Below, one piece after another: positions 1 to 15,700 of a stretch of 64,000 nt of DNA (position 1 is its first letter; every line of letters begins with the position of its first letter). The position numbers were made by a program, and so were the translations under genes. Below the pieces are notes generated by a model. The model saw only the letters and a program-made list of their open reading frames with translations. It had not been told where the DNA came from and searched no databases. Source of the stretch: Bursaphelenchus xylophilus (lineage: Eukaryota; Nematoda; Chromadorea; Rhabditida; Aphelenchoididae); contig CAJFCV020000003.1 of the NCBI GenBank assembly GCA_904066235.2, positions 7,564,001 to 7,628,000 of the forward strand. Reading direction: 5' to 3'.

Positions 1-191
1 TAAGTACACTTGAGGAAGTATGAAATGACGTAAGGGAACCTAAGGCAAATAATGAGTGATATGACGGTAAGAAAACCTGAAAATGTAATTTGCTCGCTGT
101 TGGTTGAATCTCTTTCGACGCCGCTTTTGGCAGCAACAACTTTACAGAAAATATTCTTTTAGGCTTTGGAAAAGTGGACAAAAAAGTAAAA

Positions 192-3100
192 TCATCTTTG
201 TCTTCGTCTCATAAATGTAGGCAAGAACCTGCGGAAGTCTGTTTTGTTTGGACTTTCGGCCTTTTCTCCCTCATTTGGAGGCTCCAACACTGCCAATTGA
301 CTTTGCGATAAATGACACAGAGCTGACGCAACGGCCAGACCTGAGGTCCCATACGGAGTGTGAAGTTTGCCACCGGTTGGTAGTCTCACAACGACAGTGT
401 ATATTGCGGTATTTAGATTTTTACAGGGCTCAATCGCAATTGGTGTTGGTTGCTGAAAAAAAAACAATTTCCAAAAAGGAATTCAAATATATACATATAG
501 ATCTCATGAAGTGTAATCTAGGACTCACAACGTTTTGTCTGACTTCCGGAAGATGCAGTTGAACTGATTTCTTTGGCCGAGCGGCCATTCGCTCATTTTC
601 AATGATGATATTCGCCTCTTGACCAGCATTTCGTATCCTTTGTTTGATGAGCAAAAGAATGCCGGCAACCACAAGCAGAACTATGAAGCATCTGAAAAAT
701 AAGTTTCATTTATAAACACGTTCAGACATCTTAAAGATACGACAAATACCCAATCAACGCGTAGCGATAACTTACGCCGCAAAGATGACAAAGAAAAGGA
801 CCCAATTAATGGGCGGGGACTGAGCGAATGAGATCTGAATTTTGATTGGGGTCTTGAAGTTGGATATCGACACGCCGAATGTGGTGTTTGAGCCGGCTCC
901 AAAATGGAAATCGTTGGCCGAATACGTTCGTTTCAGCCCTTCAGCAACACAACTATCGTTGTAGAGAGTTCGTTTAGTGCTGTTCTCTGGTTTGTTGTAG
1001 TAGAGGTCGACTAGAAGAGTAGCATTACTGTCACCCTCACAACTGGCAGTGAACTGAACGTCGATATCTCGTTTGAAGGGGATTGACTTGAAATGGATCC
1101 GCTTAACGTACTTGTCCTTAGGATCGTCGGCGTCAAGTTTGAAGGTGTAGATGAAATCAATTAGGAGCTCAACTGAAAAAATACAATCTAATATAAAAAA
1201 CACACAACTCTGGACTACTCTAAATTAAATAACGGTCAGACAGGCCATTTAACCGGACATTAAAAATACGGAGTGGTACATAAGCTTTAAAGTAGGTGGC
1301 TCTTGCGCCTTTAATCGCTTTAGCTAACAAGTATAACCATTGCGTAAACCTTCAAAATAGTGTTCGAAACGTTTACTCACAAGCACAAGGAGTTCCATGT
1401 TTGGGATCTCCGTGATATTTGAAGTCACACTGGTCACACGCCTTGTCCGTAGCGCCTTTGACAATACAATTACAGGTGCCATCTTCATCGCAAGTTTCTG
1501 CTTGATCATTGCACATGCATTCTTAAAAAATTATGTCATGTCTTTGAAGTAGAAAATAGGCAAGATGTTCTCCTTATCAAAGAACTTACTTTTACAAACC
1601 CCTCCGTTTCTCGGATCTCCATAATACCCATCTTCACAGAATTCACAATGATCTCCTTTAGTGTTGTTACTACAAGACGCACATCTTTTCAAAGTGTGTG
1701 CCTCATTCAGCAGAACAACATCCATAAAGGCTGGTTTATGAGTTGAATCCACACATGTAGAATGACCATTGCATTGGCACTCGGGCTGACCAGTAAAATA
1801 GAATTTCTTCCCCTCTGCCGGATTGCACTGCTTTTCATTCACAGGTTGTTTGTCGTTCTTTGCCTCCAGACATTCTCCAATCCCAGTGCCATCTCCACTA
1901 TCACACCAACCACACCGAGGGCCCACTAACTGACAATCGGTTGCATTCCTTTGTGCACTACAATCCAAAGGATTCAATTCACAGCTTCGCTGATGATTAT
2001 TGTTAGAGGTAACCCAGGACTGGCACTGCCCATAGGGTAAGTTGACCATGTAGGTATCCATTGCAATACATCTTGGAACAGTCGGACACCACATACAGTT
2101 GTTATCCACACACTTCTTACAATCTCGATAATCAGAACAAGGAGCAGAACAATTTGAATACTGAGAGATTCCAAATCGTTGTTCATGGAAAGAGTTGTAA
2201 TGGGGGAAGGGCAACCCTCCTTTTCGAGATTTTACCGAAGAAACAGATTCGGTGTGTCCAACCGTAAAACTATTATATCTATCGGAATATCGCCGAAGCT
2301 GTTCTGTTATCATCATAGCTTGCTCTGCCCTCGAAACGCACTTCTCATCCATCCAAGCGCAATTATAAGCATGACAAGAGAAACAGTTAGAGTTCATACT
2401 GCAAGGTCTTTTCTCCTTCTCTACGGGAGTTGAGGCTTTGACCATCAAAGGAGTTGAACACATTCTTTGATCAGTCTGCAGTTCATCTAGACAAACGGAA
2501 CTTGTTGTCTGGCATTGTTCGGTAGACGAACACCATCCGCAAGTTGGTCGAGAAACGCATTTCGTGCAATCTTTGATAAAAGAACACATCTCTTCCTCCA
2601 ATTGAAGGGAATTCTCCGAATCTGGGCAGGTTACTGCTTGTATTCTCGGAGAATTACTCTTGATGAATTGGGCAAAAGGCTGAAGATAGGAGACATCACT
2701 TTTCAGTCTCTGGCATTTCTTTCCACTCATCGAACAACGGATTCCTTTGGCAATATTATAACATTCAGAGACTGATGAGGCCTCGGAACTACAATCTTCT
2801 AAAAGAAAAAAATAAATAAAATCAAGATTGTAAACCAAAATAAATTTTAAATCCATTTCAACTCCACTTACTAGCTAATGTCAACACCAGGATATCATTC
2901 TTCATCAACCCGTCGAAGCCTCCAATAACATAAACTTTAGTCACCTTTTGATCGCCCTCTTCTACATCCACCGTCACTGCTGCATGGCCATACCGGTAAG
3001 TGCTTTCGGGCTCATCTAACTTCATCTCATCCCACTTTTTGCAGGTTGTGTCGTATATCAAAAGTGAAGAACGATCCCCATTTTCATGAGCTTGAGAATC

Positions 3101-5225
3101 ACCAGGAGAATTTCCACCGAAAGAAATCATCATACCGTCAACCAGAACAGAACTGTGCCGAAATCTTGGAGAATCAAAAGACGGCAGAATTGTCCTAAAT
3201 AGGAATAGAAGAAAGAATCTTGCCTTACCATGCATCGCTTTGAACATTATAACTGAGGAACTCATCTGTCACCGAAGATGCTCCATTAGGGACATGAAGA
3301 GAGCCTCCAAGGACAAGGATCTGAGCATTTTTACCATCAGAGGATGTTAGTAACACCGACGAATGACCGAACCGACCGATAACTTTAGGATCAACGCCTC
3401 CTTTTTCCATCGGATTGGCCCATGACTTATCCTCTAAAAAAAGAATATTTCTATACATATTTGATTCAGAAATCAAGTAAAATGCTTTTTGTAAACTCAC
3501 TCAGATCGCAAATCTGAACATAAGGAAGATATCCATGATATGGGTTATATCCAAAGACAATGTACATTTTATCCCCATAAACATGAGCCGTATGACCAGC
3601 CACAGCATAAGGAGCGCTATCAGGATTCGACCGATAGTCACCGAACTTGTACCAACGATTGCTTTTGATCTCATACTGCCATAACTCATTTGTTATGTTG
3701 GTGCCGTACGTACCATCGGAAACAACTCCACCAAAGATAAAAAAACTGCCCTAAAAAGAGATGAGAAATCCAAACATTAAACTTGCCGCGTAATAAACCA
3801 TGCTGTGATCAGATCTCATAAGCGGTTTATCTCCTTCAGGGTTAAGAGCGGTATACTTTTCGGTCTTCGAATCAAATTTGACAAGATCAACAACGCCGTG
3901 TTTGGAAAAGGTGTATCCCCCGCATATGTAGATGACTCCATCCACATTCACCGCTGTATGAGATGCTCGTGGATGGAAGATGTTTTTGTTTGCCTCTGTA
4001 ATGACTAGTCGATCCCATACCGGCTCTGTTTTTATCGCCTAAAGTCCAAACATCAACAATATAAAGTTCGGTTACCTGGCAAAATTGACCATGTCTATTG
4101 GGAGGACAAGAACAAACTCCATCTATACAACTTCCACCGTTTAAACAAGGATTGTGATTTTTATGGCAAAAAGACTGCTCGCATGCTTGTCCAGAATGCC
4201 CATCATTACACTTGCAAACCCCTCTATCACAAGTTCCATGTCCGGAACAATTGTATAAACAGGTGTTATACTTGTACCTAATGGAGAAACCGGGATGATT
4301 TATAGCAATATCACTGGTAAAGTAAAGAATCGCTTTCCCGGACGGCACAATCAGCTGTCGGCCTTTCTGTTTTCCGCTAAAAAATAAATTATACTTTCAA
4401 AAATCATACTTAATCTTACAAAGGAAAAATTAATCGTCAAACTGGCCTACCTGAGAGCAGCAATTAGATTATCGTCGGCGAAGTTCCCATCGTAAATGTA
4501 CAAATGATCCCAATAATTTTCTGTTTCGAATTCGAGAAACTCCAAATGCAATGACCCATTCACAGTACCATCGATCAGCCATAAACAATTTGCACTGGGC
4601 GGATATTTGCCCAAGCTGCTAGTGATATTCCCTTCGGTATTATTCAACCTAAATGGTCTCTAATAACATGAAAAATGACTTACTGTACCCTTCCAGAACA
4701 ATATTCACATCTTGTCCCCGCCAATCCTAATGGACAAATACATTTTCCGTTTTCACAACTTCCGGGATAACATGAATGGTCACACGATTTGAAAGGTGAC
4801 GAGATTGCCGGTTTGTGCGATTGCAAAGCGGAAAAAGTTGGCTCGAAGAAGAGGGAAGTCAGACCAACGATAAATAAAATGGTCGTTAGAGGTCGTGTAC
4901 AGGTCGATCTTCTTGATTGTCTTGATATGAGATGGGTACAATGAGGTGAATGATATGTAAAAGACCCCAACGAGTTTGTAAAATCCAAATTCTCATTCTT
5001 AAGGCAATCACACGTTTGAAAATGGCTATGATGAACAGAACGGTCGTCATAAATGTCGTCATCCGTACTCCGACTTGAAGTTGGAACCTCCAGCTCTAAC
5101 TCAACGTCAGATTGCTCTTCCTGATTACATTTAGAACATCTACTTCCTGCATCTGACGTAACTTCATCCCGTCTCATCGACGACGACCCCACGGCAATCG
5201 GTCGCCACATTTCATCGTCGCGCAT
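192..5225 (-). CDS. tag-53: attractin homologue, single-pass membrane protein
   Basis: Twelve exons (genomic, 5' to 3'): 5225-4684, 4648-4451, 4376-4076, 4038-3787, 3750-3501, 3433-3229, 3194-2872, 2798-1590, 1521-1381, 1172-776, 691-529, 452-192, about 1,413 residues with consistent phases. Domain order seen: Ser/Asp-rich N-terminus, hydrophobic segment (TTILFIVGLTSLFF), EGF (CENGKCICPLGLAGTRC), CUB, EGF repeats, kelch repeats (RFGHSSVLL, YRYGHAAVTV), several PSI/plexin cysteine modules, laminin-type EGF modules, a TM segment (CFIVLLVVAGILLLI) and a short tail with the attractin hallmark SGLAVASAL. This is the architecture of vertebrate attractin and C. elegans tag-53. Known roles in vertebrates include melanocortin signalling; the role here is not shown. 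No C-type lectin domain is recognisable, unlike vertebrate attractin. The ATG at 5225 is the best start, but the frame stays open upstream to 5615, so the N-terminus is uncertain. Intron 4 has a GC donor. Confidence 0.92.
3751..3786 (-). other. GC-AG intron in the attractin gene
   Basis: A 36-nt intron with donor GCAAGT and acceptor TTTTTAG. The nearby GT (3782) would leave phase 1, but the next exon opens in phase 0 to continue the kelch repeat (GSFFIFGG), so only the GC donor keeps the frame. Confidence 0.85.
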
Positions 5226-8200
5226 GAAATAAAAGATTCGAACGCCCCGCGGCGCATCAGCAGCGGCGTTCTGCCCCCTCCCTTCCTTCTTTGATCTTGG
5301 TCGATTTCTTTCTTCGTGGGCTCCCGTTAGTAAGTGAAGAAACCCGACGTGTTTTTTTCGATACCGTCCTCGCTGGAAATAAGCGGCAATGATCCGTGAT
5401 GACGTCAGATTTTCATGGGTCCGGCCTGGAAGTTTTGGTCTGATAGCCTTACTTTTCAAATTAGAAAATAACGCCGAAAAAGCAAACGTGTTTTTCATAC
5501 GATGACTAAAACATGTCCCAGACAATGTTACAATATCAAACGGAAAGGAACGTTTCCCAAATGAAAATAATTCTCTAACCTCTAATAAGTAACACCTTTC
5601 TTGTTCTCGCGTCAAGCCAATACAAAAAAAAATTCATCTGCAAAAAAGAAAGCAGAGGTGAACACCTACTGAACGCGGGGACGATTCAATCAGATCACTC
5701 AATGTGTTTTCAACCCGAAAGCTTTATTATTTTGGTCTAGTAAGTACAAAGCTGTAAGTAATTGGCGGATCAGCCTGTAGAAAAAGTATTATGGTTTTGT
5801 TAAAGTTTTCGAGGAAATGAGTCAGCGAGATCTTTTAAACGGCTCTATTCAACAAAGGTATTACTGTAGCTATTGCGGAAACTCTGAGTAATCGTCATTG
5901 GCAGAGATGTGTGACTAACTCAAACTAATGAAGATAATTCAACCCAAGGAGGTGCGCATGCCAGAGCGTAAAATGCAGCGCAGACGGAATTGACACAAAT
6001 ATAAACGCAAACAACTTCCAATTCCATGATGAATGAGAAAACAAACTTTCAAGTTTGCCAAAATATTAATAAAGCAAATTTCAAATAAAATAAAACCCCT
6101 TGAAGAATGTGCCCAACACCTCGTTTCTTCGATAACAATACCGATACAGTTCATGTTCATGTCCAGTCCTTCAATTCTCCCCCTCAGCGAATTCGATTCA
6201 AATTTCAGAGCCCAACGGGTTTGGAAACGGACGAGAGAAGAGTGCGCAAAGGGAGTGTTCTGCTGAAACTCTCCTTTGATCCTACGATCTTTCCAGGTAA
6301 TGAAGGTCGAACACAAATTAGATGGAAGGAAAGCGAAGAAAAATATACAGAAGAAGTGCGTGGCGAGGAAATGTACACTAACTGGTAAAGTAGATCGTAA
6401 AGAGAAGATGCGGAGAAATTATGGATTCGCAAATTACAACGAACCAACAAACTTGTATGACTTCTGAAATACGATAAACCCTAAAAACCTAAACAATTAG
6501 CCATCGTCCGTCTCAAAATCTTAGACCGCTATCTACCGGCACTCATCTTTCACACAAATCCTTCCTTCAAAGGCCTCCTTCCGACCTCTATTTATCTCAA
6601 ATACCTGAGAGTGTTGTTTACATTGGCAAAGCGCCGGAAACAACACTTCGATAGCCAAGCTCCACATAGTCTTGTAATGTTCACAATTCTAATAAGAAAT
6701 GGTTGCGCTCAAACGAAGACTAACAAGACGACAAGGAGGACCTTTTGTAGACGATCGTGAAGATTTCAAGAGTAGAAGATCAAACAAAGGAAGTGACCAG
6801 CATGACGTTACATCCGGCCGAGTGTAATGCAAGGCTTAGTGCATCCCGATTTCTATATTTACATGAAAAACATAGCAAATCTTGCGCCTCAAATGTTTTC
6901 CTGGAACAGTTACATCGCCTAAAGCCAAAGCGTAAACAAATTATCAATTCCAAATTAATTTAGCCATCAGATTCCCATTTGTGTTTTCTGCTCCAAATGT
7001 CATCATTATGACGTTTACATCCACGTCCCTATTTTAATTTTTTCGGATTGCATTTGGCCGAGTCTTTTTCTCTCCTTTGCCAAAAAGAGCCAAATGGCTT
7101 CTGCAGTGGCTGCCATTCTTTTTTCCCTTCCAGCGGCATCAGTGCGGTTGGCCATATATGGCCGTAGGCATCCGAATTTAAAGGAATTTCGGGGATTTTT
7201 GAGAGAAATAAGGCTGCGACCATTGAAATCCGCTCGGATGTAAAACGGCACTACCAAAATGTTAATCCATTTTGTATTGGCATTTAGGGACTTAAAAATT
7301 TTGTTTTAGAAGAGTGAAAGGAGGCCCCAAAAAGCATTTTAGCTTCTTTTTATGTTGCCTTGTACCAAAAACCTTCACTGCAATTAAGAAGTCGGATATC
7401 CCATTATTTTGCTAGTTTTAATTATAATAACATTCATCTGACGTCACCACTACTCTCTTTTTTCTTATTCTCCACTCCAGATTTATCCGTTTACAAGATT
7501 ATTCTCTCCCCGAACGTTTCCCCGTGTTTTCTCTCTTCTCCCTTATCAAAATAGAGCGGCACTGAAGCCGGGCCCTTTTCCTTTTGGGTTCCAACGTGGC
7601 CATTTGGGTTTGGCCCTGTGAAAACGGCACGGGGAAATGAGTGAAGAGAGAAAAGGAGGGGCGCGCGAGCAGGGGAGACTTGGAATTCGACTAATCGTTA
7701 CTCTGCCATTGCAATGCAAAATCTCTGGACATTTTATGAGGCCATGTTTAAAATTCTATAAACATGCCTCGACCGGACTCACAATGACCCTACTCACAAA
7801 TTACATTACCCTTGCTCTTCTAAACAAGTAATGACTTTTCCAGTTCGAGCCTATCCCCTCTGTTTTCTGTACTCTTTTCTTCCTTCAAATATCCTACACA
7901 GCTTTCGGCAATCTTCTGCGACAAATGACTCAATGATTTGATAAAAGATAATATTATTTCGCTCATCATAACCGAGTTCTAAAGCCAACGTATGTTTGGT
8001 TCCGTTATTTTTCTCGCGACGCGCAGACTAACTGGTTCAAGAGCTTGTTTTCGATGTTCAAGAAAACGGCTGTCATCAATAGAGGGGCATCTGAATAAGT
8101 TTTTTTGTGCAGCGCTAATTGAGGATATTCAGTAATGTAAATAACAGTTTCCGTTATTCCTTTAGTAGGAATTCTTCTCTATGATAACTTTGACCGTCAG

Positions 8201-8793
8201 CTAGCCTCTTTTCAAGTCAAGAACTTGAAAGATCAAGTGTTACTTGGGGCTTTTTAAGATTGTAAAAACTGTCACTAAAGTTTGGTTGCTAAGTTACTCG
8301 TGCGTTCCAATGTAATCGGTTTTGAAAAGATGAAACCTGACCATTCATCATATTCCGTTTAAAAACACCTGCTCAACAAACTCTCCCATCTCTCCCCGAC
8401 TTTTTATATTATAATATAAGTTATGCCCACTTCAAAGGGGAGCATAATTCAAACCAGGCCCATAGCAATACAGCTGCTGACCAAGGCAAAAAAATAAGCG
8501 TAGACAATAGAATTGATCCTAGAATGCCTTTTGTAGTAAAGCTACACGACGGAAGTAAAGTTGTTAAATTAAGTTCTCATGTTATTAGAAGAAAATATCT
8601 CAAAACCTTGTCAAGAAGAGGAAAAAACAAAGGACACCTTTTTTTGAATAAACGTAGCCCCCAAAATAATTTCACACGCGATAATTCGGAACGCCCCTCA
8701 CGCCAAACCCCCAAACTCGACCTTATATTGACCTGACCACTTACAATTTTTCGTAAAATCCGCGAAAAATCAATAAAAAATCGCGTTTTTTTT
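5226..8793. other. intergenic, no supported gene
   Basis: About 3.6 kb between divergently transcribed genes, so it should carry both upstream regions. Short open frames occur on both strands (for example 5939-6470) but none has a recognisable domain, codon pattern or splice context. A CArG-like palindrome CCATATATGG lies at 7152-7161; one such site is expected by chance fairly often, so no function is claimed. A 70-codon frame at 8524-8736 is Lys/Arg-rich and unconvincing. Confidence 0.5.
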
Positions 8794-8809
8794 CTTCAGC
8801 GCGCTGAAG
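8794..8809. repeat. perfect 16-bp palindrome upstream of the TMEM184 gene
   Basis: CTTCAGCGCGCTGAAG reads the same on both strands. It sits in a CG-richer island about 1 kb upstream of the start codon at 9771 and next to TTTCGTAAAATCCGCG-type sequence. It could be a dimeric factor site near the promoter; this is inference only. Confidence 0.4.
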
Positions 8810-9679
8810 ACGGAGGCGAAAAAATTGCGGCTCGATCTTGTTCTCAACTCTTTTCGTCTTCCCTCAGCCCTCCGTATCCTTCAACCACCAAAAATCCTCT
8901 CTCACCATTAGTTTTTGTGGTTCTGGGAGTTTTTTCCGAGTTTTCCATCGAAAATTCCGAAGTAACGGGACTGAACCTGAGATGGGAGTGCCCACAAATT
9001 ACTCATATCGACTTGGAACGACGTCAAAAGAGTTTAGAATCGATGTGACGCTCTCTTCCGTGTTATCAAAGACGATTTTTTTACTTTCGGGGGTGGTTTG
9101 GAAGCTTGGTGGTTTCCGAGTTCTTCTTGCATGTATAATTTCAGGTTATGTGAAGGAGCCGGATATTCATTGTTTTATTTCCGTTTTTAAGTTATGTGTT
9201 ATGTGTGTTTTTCTGTTTTACTCATGTGATGGGTTGAGTAATTCGGTTGAAATTTAGCTCCTGATTTTAGGTACCTAATTCCTGCTGCACCACTGGTTGC
9301 CATTTCTGCCTGTTCCTATTGATGAGCCAGTTTAGAGTCGATTTCTTTATGTTTTAGTAACATCATCCCTCACTGCGCTAATTGATTTCGCAATGAGTTT
9401 AAAATTCGCCCTTCTGAGCGTCTGACGTCTCAGTTGGCTTGTTGTATCTAAAATAACAATCTTCTTGATATTTCCCTAGTATTTGAATTTTTGATTCCAC
9501 ATTGCTATTGAAGTGATTAATCATTCCCATTCCTGTAAATAGGCATGACCCTGGGGGCTCAAGTCTTTCTTCTCTTTTCTGGGATGCAGTGAAACTTTAG
9601 CGTGAATTCTCGGGAATGTTATCGCGTTTATTTGATCGGCACATTGTTTTAATATTTAATATCGAGGTCGTTATTTTCA

Positions 9680-9681
9680 GG
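9680..9681 (+). promoter_or_regulatory. probable 5' leader acceptor of the TMEM184 mRNA
   Basis: TTATTTTCAG ends at 9680, giving a 90-nt 5' UTR before ATG 9771. In nematodes such an acceptor is usually either a spliced-leader trans-splice site or the end of a 5' UTR intron; the sequence cannot separate these. Confidence 0.5.
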
Positions 9682-9770
9682 TTCTTTGCAATCTTTGGTT
9701 ATGTCCATATAGTTGATCGAGAACATCCTTGGACACAAACTTGGTACCTAGTGTAAGGTCGAGGATTGAA

Positions 9771-12121
<2,351 letters not shown>

Positions 12122-12729
12122 AGAGCTGCCTAGGGCCTATTGTACAAGACGTTCACTACATTTTTTAGTAATGATTTAGTTATAGCTAAAATTGATTACT
12201 TTCGTAATGTTTGTAGTTTCTTTACAGCTCCTTTTTATTACTGACTGTAGTCCGGTTATCATTCTTATAAAAACCGCAGACGATTTCGTCGTCTCCTTAC
12301 TTCAGTGCCGTATATTTAAATACGTGCAGCCTTTATGCCATTGTCATTGTTATCCGTGCAAGGTCTGATTGATTTCCTTTTTTTAAGCATATTTCTCGTC
12401 TAAATATCTATCTTTTCTTCACATACACATTGAAAACATTCCTGGTGAGCAGCTTTTTCTAAAAGATCTTTAAATTAATGTCAACTGAAATTATTGGATC
12501 GCTCCAATTTTGGAAAAGTTTTATTCGTATAATTTTGTCATTTCTATCATAATTCTTAACTTATTGCGGAATAAATATTGTAGTCGGAATTACAGGATGA
12601 GCTTAAAGTTTTCTTGTTCTAATTGACAGACGAGGCGCATGTGTAATATGTACGTATTATATTTTGGCAATAGCACTGGTAGAATTGGCAAGAAAGATCA
12701 TAAAAATAATTTAAATACAATTACTGTAA
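12122..12729. other. convergent intergenic space
   Basis: About 600 bp between the 3' ends of the TMEM184 gene and the Kazal gene. It is AT-rich and I see no coding frame or structured element. Confidence 0.6.
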
Positions 12730-15700
12730 CTACCAAAACATCAGTCGTTTCAGCGAACCCAGTTGATTTTGATCACATCGGACTTGGAGTAGCGACTCGG
12801 ACCCTCTGTATTTTTTAAATCATCAAATTTTATTTAGAATAGATCAAGACTTACCGTTTCTCAGCTTCGCATTTCTTGACGTTAAATTTGCATAAGTTTA
12901 AATGAACTCCCCGTTTGTCATCACAAACAGGCTGAATACTGTCACCACAATTGTCAGCGCAACATTCTCCGTCATAAAGAATTGTTAGTTGACTTGACGG
13001 ATGCTTCTTATTATAATTGCAGGCTTCATTTTGGAAGAAACACGGATTCCGGTGTGTTTTCCCTGCCGAATCACAAACCGGCTCTTCAACTGTTGGGCAT
13101 TCCTTCTTTTCACAGCATTTCCCTTCATACGCAACCTGAAGACGACCTCGAGTTCCATGACGATCATCAATGCAACGTTTGTATTCAAATTCACATCTAT
13201 CTTTGTGGGTTGTTCCGTCAGTGTCACAGATCTCCCCAGATTGAGCGCAGACGCCACTGGGGCGTTGGCAACAAACTCCTGAGTATTCGGGAAAAATGGT
13301 CGTGTTCTTCTTCTCGGCTTCACATTGAGCTACCCTAAAAATCTTTGAGATTGATATGCAAATGGGTGTAGAACACTGCTAGAGGAATAAAACGAACCTG
13401 AAGGTGCACCAATTCTTATGTGTCACTTCGCCGTCACAGATGGGCTCTTCAATGTCCTCTGGGCACTCCGCATCCTGACAGCAAGCATCTTCATAGGCAA
13501 GAACAAGATCGGTTCCATTCCTTCGTTTGTGCACGCATTTCTCAGCCTCAAACACACACTTATTTACATGAGTTTTGCCGTTAGCATCGCAAACGGGTGA
13601 GTAGAACTCGGGACACTGCTTTACTTCGCAACATTCGTCTGAAATTTTTGTGAATATTTGTTTAGAAGGAGATGCAATCTCTTACCTGGATAATCAACCA
13701 GGATTTCTTTGTGATGTTCTGATTTCCGTTTGACGCAGTTTAACTTTCTAAGCTCACATTCGTTGACATAAGTTTCACCTGAAATAACATGTAATGTCCG
13801 ATCGTTGAAAAAAAATAATTCGACTTGCCATTGCTTCCACAAATTGGCTGATAAATTTTGGGGCATTCAAATTCGCAGCTATCTCCAGGACACAAACCAA
13901 AGTTGTTGATTGTCAAATTAGCTGACTTATGCTTCAAACTAACGCATCTCTCATTGCTGAACACACACAGATTCAGATGGCTCCTTCCCAAGTTGTCACA
14001 AACAGGACTGTACTCGTCCCAGCAATCAAGAACAGTGCAACAAGCTCCTTCGTATTCAATTTTAACGTCATTTTTTTCTTTTCGATGTTCGCGCTGACAT
14101 TTCTTTGCGTCGTAATGACATTTGCTGATATACGTTATCCCATCAGACCCACAGATCGGCTCATATTCATCTGTACAGTTGAATTCACAAATCATTGTGG
14201 GGACGATCTCAATTGGAAAAAGCATGGTGTCATCCTCATTGTCTGTAAAATCAAAAATTCTCCAGTAAAACGGCATTATATTTTTTCAGAGAGTGCAAAA
14301 CGTGAAGCTCAAGTGTTCAAGTGTTTATTAATGTAATAAACGCAAATCCAAATGCAAAATGATTAATAGTGCACTGTTATATAACACAATCCTCAACAAT
14401 CCTTAATTGTAAGAGATCTCAAGGTAAACGTATTTGATATGACATTATGGCAAGACTTTTAAGACCGATAAGACTACGGAAATTGCAATAAAAACTATTC
14501 AAATACAGGCCGTTCGGACGAAGCATTGAAGTTAAGAAAAAGTGTACAAAAAATGAGTGGAAGAAAGCAAAAGCTTGAGGAGTTTGCAAATCCAAAATGG
14601 CAAAATGAAAACATTTCTGTGCTGGTGTCTTTCTGTGCAATTAACCCCTTCGGCTAGACCGGAGAGTACGTGTGTGAGTCCAATACCAATACCGCCAATA
14701 GCGGCGGGCCTGGACTGTCACCCGTCTTCTCAACGGCCGTCTCGTTCGATTCGCACGATGAGGAACACGGAATGGCCGCCCAGGACGACGACAAACGTGA
14801 GGCGTACCTGGCTGAATCCCTTCATGATCATGATTCTCCGACGACAAAACACTCGGGGCAACAATGGTCTTTGTTGCAGGATTCGAAGGTCTTGGAGCCG
14901 TTGGTAATCTGGAGAATGTAGAGCGTCCTCCGTTTACTGAGGGCAAGGGAGAGTTTGCGAGGCTTCGTGGTGCTGATGCTGACGTTTCAATCGCTCGAAC
15001 GGGCTCTGGCTTGAATGGAGAAACAAGTGGAGCAAGAGTTACAGCCGGCTTAACTTCGACAGGCGTTGGCTGTTTAGCAATGGTCTTGCAGGTACCGTTA
15101 TTACGTAATGTAAGTGGAGTCTGCGATTGTTCAATCTTGGCAACACGACATTGAGCGACTTGGAAATGGCAGAGATTGCGATGCTGTTGATTCCTTGTAT
15201 CACAGACTGGCTGATTCGTGCTTGGACAAGAGTCAAGAGTTGGACAACATCTGCCGGTCTGAAAAGCAGAGGTATATATTATAGTAGTAAAAACATTTCC
15301 AGACACAGTCAAAATCACTTACATAAGCTTCGGTGATGTTATGACCAAGTTTTATTTCGTATATACATTTGATCATATCAAATTCACAAAGAGTTTTGGT
15401 CTCTCCATTCTGGTCACAGATTAATTCAGAATCGGGAATGCTGTTATCGCTAGCATCAACAATTGGACATGGTTTGGTCAAGCAGACTTCACATTTTCCT
15501 TTGAAAAGAACCTCTAGATCCGAATCCAAACATTGCGCTTTTGTGAATAAACATTCGTTATTATAAGTGTGGAAATCAGTGCCACAAATATAATCCTTAT
15601 CAGTTTCATCGCAACTTTTTTCTTCGATAATTCTGCAGCGATTAGCACTGCATTCTTCATCAGCTACTGCACTCAAAATTTTGCCTCCACGTGCGGCCAG

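Noticed and set aside
14641..14807. Read-through of the exon ending at 14808 to an Arg/Trp-rich tail
   Set aside because: A CAG|GTACGC donor in the right phase links to the next Kazal exon at 14242; the read-through has no domain character.
14557..15336. Long plus-strand frames across the Kazal gene
   Set aside because: They are antisense shadows of a Pro/Thr-rich coding exon whose minus-strand Kazal frame is clear.
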